From: Dipteris shenzhenensis
Taxonomy: Eukaryota; Polypodiophyta; Polypodiopsida; Gleicheniales
DNA: 64,000 bases
Direction: 5' to 3' (one strand)
Assembly (NCBI GenBank): GCA_047967505.1
Contig: CM106541.1
Shown: positions 1-9,677 of the stretch, in pieces
Numbering within the stretch: position 1 is the stretch's first letter
Layout of the letters: the number at the start of each line of letters is the position of its first letter
Translations under genes and position numbers: made by a program
Notes under the pieces: model-generated
What the model saw: the letters and a program-made list of their open reading frames with translations, nothing else
The model's database searches: none
What the model was told of the DNA's origin: nothing

Positions 1-300
1 CAGCAGCACGGCATTGACTTTGAGGAGACCTTTGCTCCTACCTCATGCATTACTACTATGAAGTGTGTTATTGCTATGGCATCTCATCGGCATTGGGAGG
101 TTCATCAGTTGGACATCAAGACTGCCTTCCTTCATGGTGATCTTTAGGAAGAGGTCTATGTCACTCAGCCACCTGGTTTTGAACAATTAGGTTCTGAAAA
201 TATGGTTTGGTGGCTCAGAAAAGCCCTCTATGGCTTGAAGCAGGCACCCTGGGCATGGTATGCAAAGATACATGCATTTTTGACAGCCTACACTCTGAGA
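1..300 (+). pseudogene. Ty1/copia reverse transcriptase fragment
   Basis: Frame 1 reads as the palm/finger part of a copia-type reverse transcriptase, with the recognisable strings DIKTAFLHGDL, ALYGLKQAP and AWYAKIHAF. This enzyme would copy the element's RNA to cDNA in virus-like particles. The frame carries an in-frame TAG at 145-147, just after HGDL where relatives usually have a sense codon followed by EE. Similarity fades after about position 290, before the YVDD active site. The left end is cut by the window edge. It is the only plus-strand copia piece in the first 10 kb and is not part of the element at 1616-7599, which lies on the other strand. Family assignment is secure; extent is approximate. 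Confidence 0.85.
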
Positions 301-1570
301 GACCTTATCACCCACTGCTTGTAGAATACATGATGCTTCTCCACCTGACCTGCTCCTTTGCTCAGATTGCAGTTCGTCAAGCTTTAGGAATGTCACCCCC
401 CACATTGAGCCCCTCATATGAGGAGGATGACTTGAAAAACGTGATTGGGTTAGAGAGAAGCCATGTGGGCAGAGAATGAGGCTGCCACAGTTGGTACAGC
501 GGCTGCCATGCAAGGCAACCAGGAAAGGTTGCCAATGGGCTATTTATAGACCCTGCAGTTTTGGGCAGAAGGCTGCCAGTCAGCAGTCTGTTGCAGCAGG
601 TAGGCAGAGGCTAGGACTAGTTGGCTGTACATACTGCAGGAGAAACAGACTGGGTGGTCCCGGTCTCTAGCAGTCAGTTGGTTGCAAGTCTGGCCGGTGG
701 ACTCAGGCTACCAAGCCCTATTTGAAGGTCCCCATTGGCGGCTCGAGGCATCCATTTTGTGCCTCACCATTGGTTGCATAGCAGAGCAGCAAGGAGCCCT
801 AGGTGTCCAGGATACAGTGAGATTTGTTTTACGCATTGTTTTACACTTTGCGGGGAGTTAATTGTAGGCTGGTTTGGTGTTGCTGGTGTTGGCTAGCTTG
901 AACGATTGTTCATGGAGAAGAGGGCCATGCTCGAGATTTGATGCTTGTTACACCTCCCCCCCGCCCCCCCCCCCCCCCCCCCCCCCTCTCCCTCCTCCCG
1001 TCCCCCACCACCCCCGCCCCCCTTCCTTCACTTGTTGTATCATCTCACATTGGAGGTTTTGCCTAGCAGTTAAGAGGGCTTTCCCTGAGATCCCTTATAG
1101 TCTCTCGCTCTCCTCTTGTTTCAGTGCAGTCTTTTTGATGTGGGTTGCTCTCTCTTTTCTGATCAGTTTCCGCTGCACTCTCACAGATGCTTGTATTAAT
1201 TTCGGAGACCCGTAAGGATCTATGGGACGTGGAAAAAGACAAGTATAAAATACAAGGTTGAGGGAGTTCTAGACATACCTCCGCTAGACAAGAAAGACCT
1301 ATGCAACTCAGTCTCTAGTTACTGAGGTGATGAAACAAAATCTAAAAAATGTCAAACTAACAAAGATGAGAAAACCAGTAACAGAAAGTATGGACATATC
1401 TAGCTCCAGAGAGGGCTGGATATCCACCAGCCCCTTAGTGCTTGCTCCTAGATGCTAGGAGTGTCTTCCTATGCGTCACCATTTGGGTCAATGTAGCTCC
1501 AACCTAACTTGCTGGGAGGGAGAGTCATTACATCTCATGGTACACCATGTGCATATCTTGTGCCGATCTG

Positions 1571-1572
<2 letters not shown>
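301..1572. other. Anonymous stretch without a recognised gene
   Basis: No coding similarity is recognised on either strand. The segment holds a pure C and C/T-rich tract (about 950-1025). Short open frames over that tract give only proline runs and are not believed. Confidence 0.5.
950..1025. repeat. Poly-C / CT-rich low-complexity tract
   Basis: An almost uninterrupted C run of about 24 bases is followed by C/T-rich sequence. Copy number in such a tract is prone to assembly error. Confidence 0.9.

Positions 1573-1573
<1 letters not shown>

Positions 1574-1615
<42 letters not shown>
1574..1615. repeat. (GA)n microsatellite, left half
   Basis: A pure GA dinucleotide run stops at the first base of the Copia-1 LTR. 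The same repeat resumes at 7601-7635 on the far side of the element, so one microsatellite was split by the insertion. Confidence 0.95.
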
Positions 1616-1620
<5 letters not shown>

Positions 1621-1854
1621 GATTGAGAGGGAGAGAGATTTGGAGTAGGGAGTGAAGGAGACACACTCACCGTAGTCACACACCAGTGGGTGGGGATAAA
1701 ACAATAAGTGGTACCTCCCCAAGTACACACACTAGTATATATATCTGTGGATAAGACTAGGGCCACTAAGTACCTAAGTACAATGTGTACTTAGTGTACT
1801 TAGTAGTACTAGACGAAAACTGTTACAAGGGTGGCCAATGCCTTTACCCCAACA
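1616..1854 (-). repeat. Copia-1 3' LTR
   Basis: 239 bp, starting TGATAG and ending CCAACA on the plus strand, matching 7361-7599 except at two sites. A TATATATAT run at about 1736-1744 could be the core promoter in the minus-strand sense. Confidence 0.95.
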
Positions 1855-1868
1855 ACCTCCCACTTAAA
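1855..1868 (-). other. Copia-1 polypurine tract
   Basis: On the minus strand AAGTGGGAGGT lies directly against the 3' LTR, the expected site for plus-strand DNA priming. Confidence 0.85.
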
Positions 1869-1942
1869 GGCAGTGTGCCCATAAGAGAGAGTAAAGAAAA
1901 AACAGCAATATACATCATCATGTACAAGACCAATTGGTTTGC

Positions 1943-4900
1943 TTATCCTATACCCATAAGCTGTCTGCAGTGTGCAAACCGCTCAGCAGCCAATCCTTTG
2001 GTCAACAGATCTGCTGGATTGTCATCAGTGTGAACTTTCACAAGCTGAAGTTGCTTGTTCTCAAGCACCTCCCTGATAAAATGATACTTCTCGTCGATGT
2101 GCTTCGTCTTTGCATGAAAAACAGGATTTCGTGCCAACTGTATGGCACTCTGACTGTCACAATGCAACAATGGAGTATCACTAGAGTAGCCCAAATCTGC
2201 CACTAGCCGAGATAGCCATATAGCTTCCTTGCACGCCTCAGTGGCTGCAATATATTCAGCTTCTGTAGTAGACAATGCAACGCATTGCTGCATTCTAGAT
2301 ACCCACGACACTGCACCTCCAGTGAAAGTGAAAACGTATCCGGTAGTAGACTTCCGGGTATCAGGGTGACCGGCATAATCAGAGTCTGTATAACCTTGCA
2401 CTTTTGCATCTTGACTGCCGAAACATATACACAAGTCCTGTGTACCCTTCAGGTATCTCATGACACCTTTTACTGCATTCCAATGCTTTTTGCCAGGTTT
2501 AGCCATGTATCTGCTAACCACTCCCACTGCAAACGCAATATCGGGCCTGGTTGCAACCATAGCATACATGAGACTGCCACATGCTGATGCATACGGAATC
2601 TTTGACATCTCAGCTTTTTCAGCATCTGTCTGAGGGCTGTCCAAAGCACTGATTTTCACATAAGGAGGCAATGGAGTACCAATACTCTTCCCCCCCTCCA
2701 TGTGAAATCTCTGCAAGACCTTGCCAATATATTCCTTCTGAGACAAGTATAGCAACCGCTTTTCCCTATCCCGAAGTATTCGCATACCCAATATATGGTT
2801 GGCATCACCAAGATCTTTCATATCAAAGGTCTGGTGCAATCTCTTTTTCAAGGCATTCATCTCATTATGAGATTTTCCAGCAATTAACATGTCATCCACA
2901 TACAAAATGAGGATAAGTAAACTGCCATCTGAAGCTTTCTTGGTATACAAGCAGTGATCAATGTCACTTCTCCTGTAACCCTGGGTTCGCATGAATGTAT
3001 CAAACTTATGATACCATTCCCTGGGTGCCTGCTTTAGACCATAAAGACTTTTCTTTAGTTTGCATACAAGCTTCTCTTTGCCCTTCACTGTAAAACCCTT
3101 TGGCTGCTGCATAAAAATTTCCTCATGTAAATCACCATGAAGAAATGCTGTCTTGACATCCATTTGGACCAAGTCCATATCTGCATGTGCAACCAATGCT
3201 AATACAGTTCTGAGTGTTGTCATCTTAACAACAGGAGAGAATATCTCGTCAAAGTCAACACCATATTCCTGCTTGAACCCCTTGGCAACCAGTCTGGCTT
3301 TATGCCTTGGCTTTTCACCAGGTGTGACCTTAAGTCGATAAACCCATTTGCATGGCAGTACCTTCTTACCAGTAGGCAAGGATACCAATTCCCAAGTGCC
3401 ATTCTTGTGAAGGCTGTCCATTTCGGCCTTCATAGCAAGATCCCATTGAACCTTGTCTGCCCTCTGCCTAGCCTCTCTGTAGCATGAAGGCTCTCCACAA
3501 TCAGTGAGCATCAAATAATCAATGCCTGGAACAAATCTTTCTGGCTGCCGCGTCGGTCTAGTTGACCTTCTAACCCAATGACCATCGTCTTGAGCTGGCT
3601 GTCCAGCCTGTTCATCACCCAGATAAGGTGGCTGTCCCATGTCTCCTGGCTGCATTTGCATGTCAGGAAGATCACCTAACTGTGCTTCATCCATTGGGAT
3701 GTCTTCTGCCATACCTGGCTGTCCATTAGGACCTGCTGCAGCATCATTTAATGGCTGGTTATGCTGCTGTTGTGGCTGATTTACAGCCTGTTCGTGTTGC
3801 CCATGATGCCTGTTATCATTAATAGTTACTTTTAAAGGTCCCTGCTGTACAACAGGTTCCTTGAACATGATGCTTTCATCAAACACGACATCATTGCTGC
3901 GTATAAGTTTTCTGTTCTTGGGATCCCAAATCCTGTAGCCCATCTCACCTTTGTCACCGTAACCTAGGAATATGCATTTAAGAGACTTTGGATCCAGTTT
4001 AGTTTTGTCCTCCCTGCGTACATGCACATACGCGACACAACCAAAGACCAGTAGGTGTTTGTAAGACGGAGGCTTACCCGTCCATGCCTGTTCAGGCACA
4101 CCGCCACATAGTCTCTTGTTTGGTGACCTGTTAATAAGGTGCACAGCTGTCTTTACAGCTTCAGCCCAAAATGTGTGGGGCAGTGCAGCATGTGACAACA
4201 TGGATCTGACTTTCTCTTGACTGGTCCTGAACATTTTTTCAGCTGTACCATTCTGTGGAGGATCATATGGTGCAGACAACACCCTTTGAATACCCTTTGC
4301 CTCACAGAATTCTTGAAATTCTTTGGACACCTTAGTGAAAGCCTTGAACGTATCACTCTTCTTTCTGAGAGTGTAAACCCACACTTTGCGGGGTGGCGTC
4401 ATCTATGAATGACAGTATGTACTTTGAACCTCCTAAAGAGAGTGTAGGCATCTCACACACATCTGTATGTACTAGCTCCAAGAGCTGTAATTTCTGATCT
4501 GACCTTCTCTTATGAGGTATTTGTACTTGACGACCGTAGAGACAAAATTCACATTTCTTTAAATCTGAATATTTTAGACTCGGCAAGTAACCAAAATGAG
4601 CCAATTGCTCCATTCCCTTAATACTCATATGGCCAAGCCGGCTATGCCACAATGAAATCTTTGGCAGCTCGGTGGCATTTACATCAGAATGCGGACAATG
4701 TCCAGCATGAAGTGAGTACAAAGTATCAACCTTAGGACCCCTGGCAATAGCCATTACCCCTTTGCTGATTTTCCATTTCTGACTGCCAAAGGTGGTATGA
4801 TAACCATCGTCATCCAACAACCCTGTGGAAATCAAGTTTTTCTTCACCTCAGGAACATGCCTGACCCCTTTGAGCATTAACTGCTGGCCATTTTCAAGAA

Positions 4901-5039
4901 CAAGCCTGACATCACCTATGCCAATGATAGAACATGCATGGTTATCACCAAGAAAGACAACTCCCTTTTGCCCTCCTGCATATCTGACAAACAGATTTCT
5001 GTAGGATGTCACATGAAAGGAAGCACCTGAATCTATAAT
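1943..5039 (-). pseudogene. Copia-1 pol (protease, integrase, RT, RNase H), frameshifted
   Basis: On the minus strand this encodes the copia polyprotein downstream of gag. The protease begins right after an amber codon with IIDSGASFHVT. GAG-pre-integrase follows (LWHSRLGHMS, with a CEFC pair), then integrase (LVHTDVCEM and FIDDAT), then reverse transcriptase with YVDD (2891-2902), and RNase H (DSQSAIQLA, HAKTKHID), ending at LMGIG. A four-G run at 4390-4393 holds one extra base that throws the frame after FIDDAT; the next frame resumes with RKVWVYTLRKK. At about 4321-4337 the protein runs FTK directly into VSKEF. Relatives, including Copia-2, have about 26 more residues here, including the conserved DNGGEY that carries the second catalytic Asp. 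The integrase is therefore predicted dead even if the frame were restored. RT and RNase H are one clean 819-codon frame. Confidence 0.93.
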
Positions 5040-5984
5040 CTAGGAAAACATATCTGATCCATCACCAGCATGAAGTGTATGAGCCTCCAGTGAAGAGGTG
5101 AAACATATCTCATGTCCACTGTCACTGTCACTAACATAAGTAACATTCAGCTCCTCTTTTTCTTTGCCCTTAGACTTGCCTTGAGCCTTGCCTTCTTTGG
5201 CTCTCTGGTCATTCTTCTTTTGAAAACACTTTTTCTCAATATGTCCCTTCTTGCCACAATAGTTGCATACAAGATCACTCTTAGAGCGGGACTTGCTCCT
5301 CTCTCTTTCTTTGTCTTTTCCACGTGTTTTGGACCTGCTGCGTGCATTCAAAGCATTTGACTTCCCAATAGCATTGTTCTTTCTGTTCATCTCTTCCTGT
5401 AGAAGAGCACTCTCCACATCTGCAAATAACAGAATGGCTTTTGAGTTGCTGGTAGAAGTCCTGAATGTGTCCCATGACTCAGGTAGAGAACATAGGATGA
5501 GTGTAGCTTTCAGCTCATCATCGAGCTTCAACCCCTGGTTGATCACCTGGCTGAATATGCTGTTAAACTCAATAATATGAGTGGACATAGCTGTCCCCTC
5601 CTTCATTTGAAGACCAACAAGCTTTTTTAGCCAGTAAGCTTTTCCCATGGCACTTTTCTTGGCATAAGTATCCTCAAGACGTTGCCACATCTTCCATGCA
5701 GTAGGTTCATCCCTGATGCCTACAACCAGTGAATCAACAACTGTAAGCATAATGGTCGACCTGGCCAAGCCGTCCATCTTCTCCCACTGCTCATCTGTAA
5801 CGTTGGGGGGCTTAACACCCTTCTCCTTTATAGGCTTGTACTGGTCCTTCTGCATCAGCACATTGTAGCATTGTGTCCTCCATATGTCGTAATTTTTAGC
5901 TCCTTCGAGCTTCTTTATCTGAAACAAGGACGACACGTCGCTACCGGAACTCATAGTAAAGAAAGTAGACTCCCTGGTGTGCAA
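5040..5984 (-). CDS. gag: Copia-1 gag polyprotein
   Basis: A 314-codon frame for the capsid-like protein that forms virus-like particles and binds element RNA. A UBN2-type copia gag core is visible (NYDIWRTQCYNVLM near the N-terminus, WQRLEDTYAKKS, LILCSLPESWDTF), then a basic linker and one CCHC zinc knuckle, CNYCGKKGHIEKKC. The open frame begins at 5984, but a second Met at 5954 (MSSGSDVSSL) looks like the natural start, because copia gag proteins usually begin close to this and the upstream codons lie in a duplicated leader segment. It ends at TAG (5040-5042), exactly where relatives have the Trp of the W-(I/V)-(I/L)-DSGAS protease motif. A TGG to TAG change is the simplest reading; programmed readthrough is possible but the following bases do not match the classical readthrough context. 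Confidence 0.9.
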   Translation of the reverse strand: MHTRESTFFTMSSGSDVSSLFQIKKLEGAKNYDIWRTQCYNVLMQKDQYKPIKEKGVKPPNVTDEQWEKMDGLARSTIMLTVVDSLVVGIRDEPTAWKMWQRLEDTYAKKSAMGKAYWLKKLVGLQMKEGTAMSTHIIEFNSIFSQVINQGLKLDDELKATLILCSLPESWDTFRTSTSNSKAILLFADVESALLQEEMNRKNNAIGKSNALNARSRSKTRGKDKERERSKSRSKSDLVCNYCGKKGHIEKKCFQKKNDQRAKEGKAQGKSKGKEKEELNVTYVSDSDSGHEICFTSSLEAHTLHAGDGSDMFS

Positions 5985-6105
5985 TTAAGCACTAGTCACT
6001 CCAAGAAAAAAAATTCTCCCGCAGCGGAAGTACGATCCCTGTAGGTGTGCAATTAAGCACTAGTCACTCCAAGAAAAAAAATTCTCCCGCAGCGGAAGTA
6101 CGATC
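5976..6105 (-). repeat. 68-bp tandem duplication at the gag start
   Basis: The segment beginning GGTGTGCAATTAAGC at 5976 recurs at 6044. About 62 bp of each copy are identical and a six-base spacer separates them. It covers the last leader bases and the first few possible gag codons. Confidence 0.95.
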
Positions 6106-7345
6106 AAAAGTGAACTTGGTACTGTTTCAGTGGCATAAAACCAACTGAAAGTCTTTCTCCCACTTGCTGCAGAAACAGTGACTTTTTGACAGTCAAATTT
6201 GGTCAAACTTGCTGTTTGACAGTCCAGGACTGTCAAGAAACAGTGAATCTCTGATTTTGGATGAAAATCTCTGATATATGCTCCAGAAGCTTCCCCCCCA
6301 ACTGAATTTACAGTTTGGAAGTAAGGTGGCTCAAAAGCCCTTTGAATGCATGAAGAAAATCAGGGATGTGACCTCCAATTTGAAAAGATTGACCTTTGAC
6401 CAAACACTGTAAGTCAAATGTGCACTTTCAAAGCATAGTAGTGCTCCACAAGATAGCCTGATGCATGTAGAGTGCTCCCACTTGACAAATTGCCGGTCAG
6501 GCTACAAAAGCCCCAAATTTGACTAAAGTCAAACTTGGTCAAAATCGACCAAATCTGTACCAAATGTGATTGTACTTTCAGCAACAAGCTAAAGCATTTG
6601 TCACAAGCATAATAGCATCAAAAGCCCCTTGAATTGGCAGCACATTCCGTGCATTGACACAGTAAATGGCATCAACTGCTACTGCTCACACAAGGCGTTT
6701 GACTGCAAATCCATTGAGTTGCATCCAACAAAGCATACACTGCAAGTATCAAGTACAGATCTGTCCAATGCATACTCTCAGTGCCACCACTGTGTACAAT
6801 CACTGGCCAAGTGATAAGACCTGTCTCAACACTGTTTGCGGCATAATGCCTCAGTGCGAGTGTAAGCTTTGCCCCAAGTAGAACACCTTGGCTCAAATGC
6901 CAGTGGCGAAAGACAATGTTTTACCGTGGAAAACAGATAAACAGAAAAGAAATGTTCCTCGATCTGTGGTACCCTGACTGTTGGCTGTACGTGAAAGTCA
7001 AGTACAGCAGTGCTGTACCAGATTTCGAGAGAGAAGGGGGGGAACTGGAGCTCGACCGCGCCCAGCTGGAGCTCGACGGCGCCTTCGCCGTGCTGCTTCT
7101 GCAGCTTAGCTCGCTTGCGCCCGCGCCTTGCAGCCGCGCCTTGCAGCCCTTGCCTCGCGCCTTGCAGCCCTGGCCTGCGCCGTTGCAGCCGCGCCTTCGC
7201 GCCTTGCCTGCGCCCTTGCAGCCGCGCCTTCGCGATCCGTCCGTACGGTTGTACGGACGACGTACGGCCGTACGGATCGGTCCGTACGGAAGGGGTAGGC
7301 TAGGGAGAGGAGGGAGTGGAAGAGGAGGGAGAGAGAGAGCCCGTT
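5985..7345 (-). other. Copia-1 untranslated leader
   Basis: About 1.36 kb between primer-binding site and gag without a credible reading frame. The half next to the primer site (7030-7330) is GC-rich, with short repeats of GCGCCTTGCAGCC type and several copies of CCGTACGG. The half next to gag contains many short GTCAAA/TTTGAC-type repeats (6180-6560). Confidence 0.75.
7241..7290 (-). other. Cluster of CCGTACGG palindromes in Copia-1 leader
   Basis: The 8-bp perfect palindrome CCGTACGG occurs three times within 50 bp, and GTCCGTA/TACGGAC arms flank a short loop at 7238-7257. It lies about 57-118 bases downstream of the primer site in the element's sense. Structure is seen; a role in RNA packaging or dimer formation is only inferred. 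Confidence 0.6.
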
Positions 7346-7358
7346 GGCTCTGATACCA
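7346..7358 (-). other. Copia-1 primer-binding site (tRNA-iMet)
   Basis: Reverse complement reads TGGTATCAGAGCC, the standard plant copia complement to the 3' end of initiator methionine tRNA, two bases from the 5' LTR. Confidence 0.95.
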
Positions 7359-7360
7359 GT

Positions 7361-7595
7361 TGATAGATTGAGAGGGAGAGAGATTTGGAGTAGGGAGTGA
7401 AGGAGACACACTCACCGTAGTCACACACCAGTGGGTGGGGATAAAACAATAAGTGGTACCTCCCCAAGTACACACACTAGTATATATATCTGTGGATAAG
7501 ACTCGGGCCACTAAGTACCTAAGTACAATGTGTACTTAGTGTACTTAGTAGTACTAGACGAAAACTGTTACAAGGGTGGCCAGTGCCTTTACCCC

Positions 7596-7599
<4 letters not shown>
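7361..7599 (-). repeat. Copia-1 5' LTR
   Basis: 239 bp, near-identical partner of 1616-1854. In the minus-strand sense transcription would start here and run left into the leader and gag. Confidence 0.95.

Positions 7600-7600
<1 letters not shown>

Positions 7601-7635
<35 letters not shown>
7601..7635. repeat. (GA)n microsatellite, right half
   Basis: Continuation of the GA run at 1574-1615, separated from it by the Copia-1 insertion. Confidence 0.95.
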
Positions 7636-7640
<5 letters not shown>

Positions 7641-7824
7641 ATTAAGGTCTTCAAAAGGCCTCAGTTACCTATGAGACAAAGTACACACCCAAAAAGAGTA
7701 ACTGCTGCATCTCTGAGTATTGGAGAGTTGAGGATTGCACATGGCAGCTCAGGTCGAAGTTACTATAGCACACATCTATATTCTAAGTCTATCATAAAGT
7801 GGCCCTCATTACATCAGCTCAAGA

Positions 7825-8900
7825 CTAAGGGTCTTTGGGCTTAGATTTGAACTCTCTAATGAATGCTTGTCCTTCATGGGAGACGGCCCATTTTCCTTCT
7901 TTGTCGGCTTCTTTCTCTTTAGTAAGTTCAGTGGCTCTTTGCTTGAGTTCTTGCATTTCAGCTTGTATTTGTCGAAGAATCTTGATCCTTGCTGCCTTGT
8001 CACTGAATGAAAATTTGTTTCTGTGTGCCCTTTTGCTGGATGTTCCAGATAACATCTAGATCCCATTCCACTTGTGGTATCTTCTTCTTGAGATAGTTGA
8101 CTTTGTCCTCTACGCCTGTAACAGGGAAGCCATCTGGTAATCCCCCTACGTGTAAGATCAGCTTGCTAGTTTGTCTGGATTCCCGCTCTTTCAACTCCAT
8201 GTAGACATCAGCACTGTTCACTTTCTTGTTTACATCAGCAGTGATCTCTTGCTTCATTGATTTTACCTGGGTGGTGACCACTTTCCCTCGAGCTGCCAGC
8301 CGGAGCTTGAGTTCTCGGACTCCTAGCTCTAGGTAGTGAACACGTTCTTGTTGATCTAAAACAGGCTTCATCTTCTGATATGTCTTTACATATGGAGTCG
8401 TCGGGGCAAAACCTGGTACTGTCGAATAAGAGAGCTTGCTAGTTGTGGTCAAGGGAACAAAGGCCTTCATCTTGGGGGACTCCATATGGGCCTGCATAAG
8501 CTGAAAAATCCCCTCTGTTAAAACTAAACCCCAAGTGGGGCTGGGAGGGGTCTTCAGCCCAACCTGGAGTGGGGTTCAAAGGTTGAACCTGTTGCTGGTA
8601 GAGAATAAGCCGGGCCTAATTGGGAGTTGAAGAAGACTTGGATACTTGTGAACCGGGCTGGGGCTGTGCTTGTAGTAGTACTGGTGGCACGATGCGACTA
8701 AGAAGCAGAGGCCTGCTGTGCGAACTGAAGCTCCTTCTGTGCTGTTCTGCTCCTTGCGACTTCTTATAGGCCTGCAACTGTGGGTTGAGGAGGGGCACGG
8801 TGGGCTGAGAAGCCAGGTGGGGAGCTAGGCGATGGGCTGAGCTGCCCAGATTATCACCTTCTTTTCTTTTCCCAGATGTAGCAAACGAAGCAATCGATCA
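7825..8900 (-). pseudogene. Unclassified retroelement ORF: coiled coil plus RRM-like region
   Basis: Two overlapping minus-strand frames (7825-8055 and 8000-8497) read as one protein broken by a frameshift near 8030-8055. In order it shows a Pro/Ser-rich start, a segment ending KMKPVLDQQERVHYLEL, a charged helical stretch likely to form a coiled coil, then KLILHVGGLPDGFPV and, about 45 residues on, QKQIFIQFSDKAARIKIL, followed by a second charged helix. The pattern of a coiled coil followed by an RRM-like fold with a terminal basic segment resembles ORF1 proteins of L1-type elements, but I cannot name a family. A further Pro/Gln-rich piece (8616-8798) lies upstream and is interrupted by stops. 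It is placed directly downstream of a tRNA-iMet primer site (8965-8976), which argues for an LTR element or endogenous pararetrovirus rather than a LINE. Function unknown. Confidence 0.45.
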
Positions 8901-8964
8901 GTTTCTGCCCCTCAGTGCGGCATCAATAACTTTTTGCATTTCACATGTATCCCTGGATTTCTAT

Positions 8965-8976
8965 GCTCTGATACCA
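8965..8976 (-). other. Candidate primer-binding site (tRNA-iMet)
   Basis: Reverse complement is TGGTATCAGAGC, a 12-base match to the initiator-Met primer site seen in the copia elements of this window. It is one base from TGATATGTTGCC on the plus strand, which would be the end of a TG...CA terminal repeat. Confidence 0.7.
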
Positions 8977-8977
8977 G

Positions 8978-9250
8978 TGATATGTTGCCTATTACACAGA
9001 ACTTGTTAGGTCATAAGTGAGCATCACCTATTAGCCGCTGTAACTTCAGCCAACAAGCTTTACCTCCTAGACACTGTAGCTTCAGGTAGAGTGTCCCCCT
9101 TCATAGAACTTGTGGAGGGTCCTACACCTCTGAGGTGTAATACCATGTGGCATCTTCGAGTTCTTGATGGGCTCTTCATATTAATCATAGATTGTCCAAC
9201 TCCTAAAGACATTTGCTAAGTCGAGATGTACCTCAAGGCCTTGGCCTGGA
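8978..9250 (-). repeat. Possible LTR of the unclassified element
   Basis: The segment starts TGATATG next to the primer site, as an LTR should. The outer end is not defined because no second copy is seen in the window. Internal near-repeats (AGAACTTGT, CTGTAACTTCAG/CTGTAGCTTCAG) are present. Tentative. Confidence 0.35.
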
Positions 9251-9677
9251 TGTCCCATGCCGTATGACTTTTTGTCTGCAACTCATGGGTCCCGTTCCCA
9301 GAGTGTAATACTTTTTACCAAGGCCGGCTGGGCTGGGTCCCCAAACAATCTCTTCGTTCTATTTCTCTATTACCCTTTGTTTTTTCAGATGCAGTTCCCC
9401 CCCCTCGTCTCCCTCTCTTCCCTGGTTCGGGCTGGGTTGGGTCCCCAAAGTAATCTCTTCATTCTGATGTCTTATAATTTCTTTACAAAATAAAAACAGT
9501 GTGTGATGTCTTCTAATGACATTTTCTGATGTATTAGCATGTTCCTTTTATCGGAACTGCTTACTATAATATAGTTAATAGATCCCACAAAAAAATGTGT
9601 GTGGAAGTATGTGTGTGTGTGTGAACCGCAATTTCACCTTTAAAAAAATGTGTGAACTGCAAGTGTCTTTTGGACAG

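Larger units (their letters stand above)
1616..7599 (-). mobile_element. Copia-1: near-complete Ty1/copia LTR retrotransposon
   Basis: A 5,984-bp element read on the minus strand. It has 239-bp terminal repeats of the TG...CA type at both ends, a polypurine tract next to the left (3') LTR, an initiator-Met tRNA primer-binding site next to the right (5') LTR, a 1.4-kb leader, then gag, protease, integrase, reverse transcriptase and RNase H in copia order. Target-site duplication is AGAGA (1611-1615 and 7600-7604), inside a (GA)n repeat. The two LTRs differ at two positions (A/C near 1750 and A/G near 1838 of the left copy), so the insertion is recent. Three lesions are visible in the coding part: an amber codon between gag and protease, a one-base frameshift in integrase, and an in-frame loss of part of the integrase core. 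Confidence 0.97.

Noticed and set aside
1488-1766. Minus-strand frame overlapping the Copia-1 LTR, with a twin at 6921-7511
   Set aside because: The twin frames arise because both LTR copies contain the same bases; they contain dinucleotide-repeat Ser/Leu runs.
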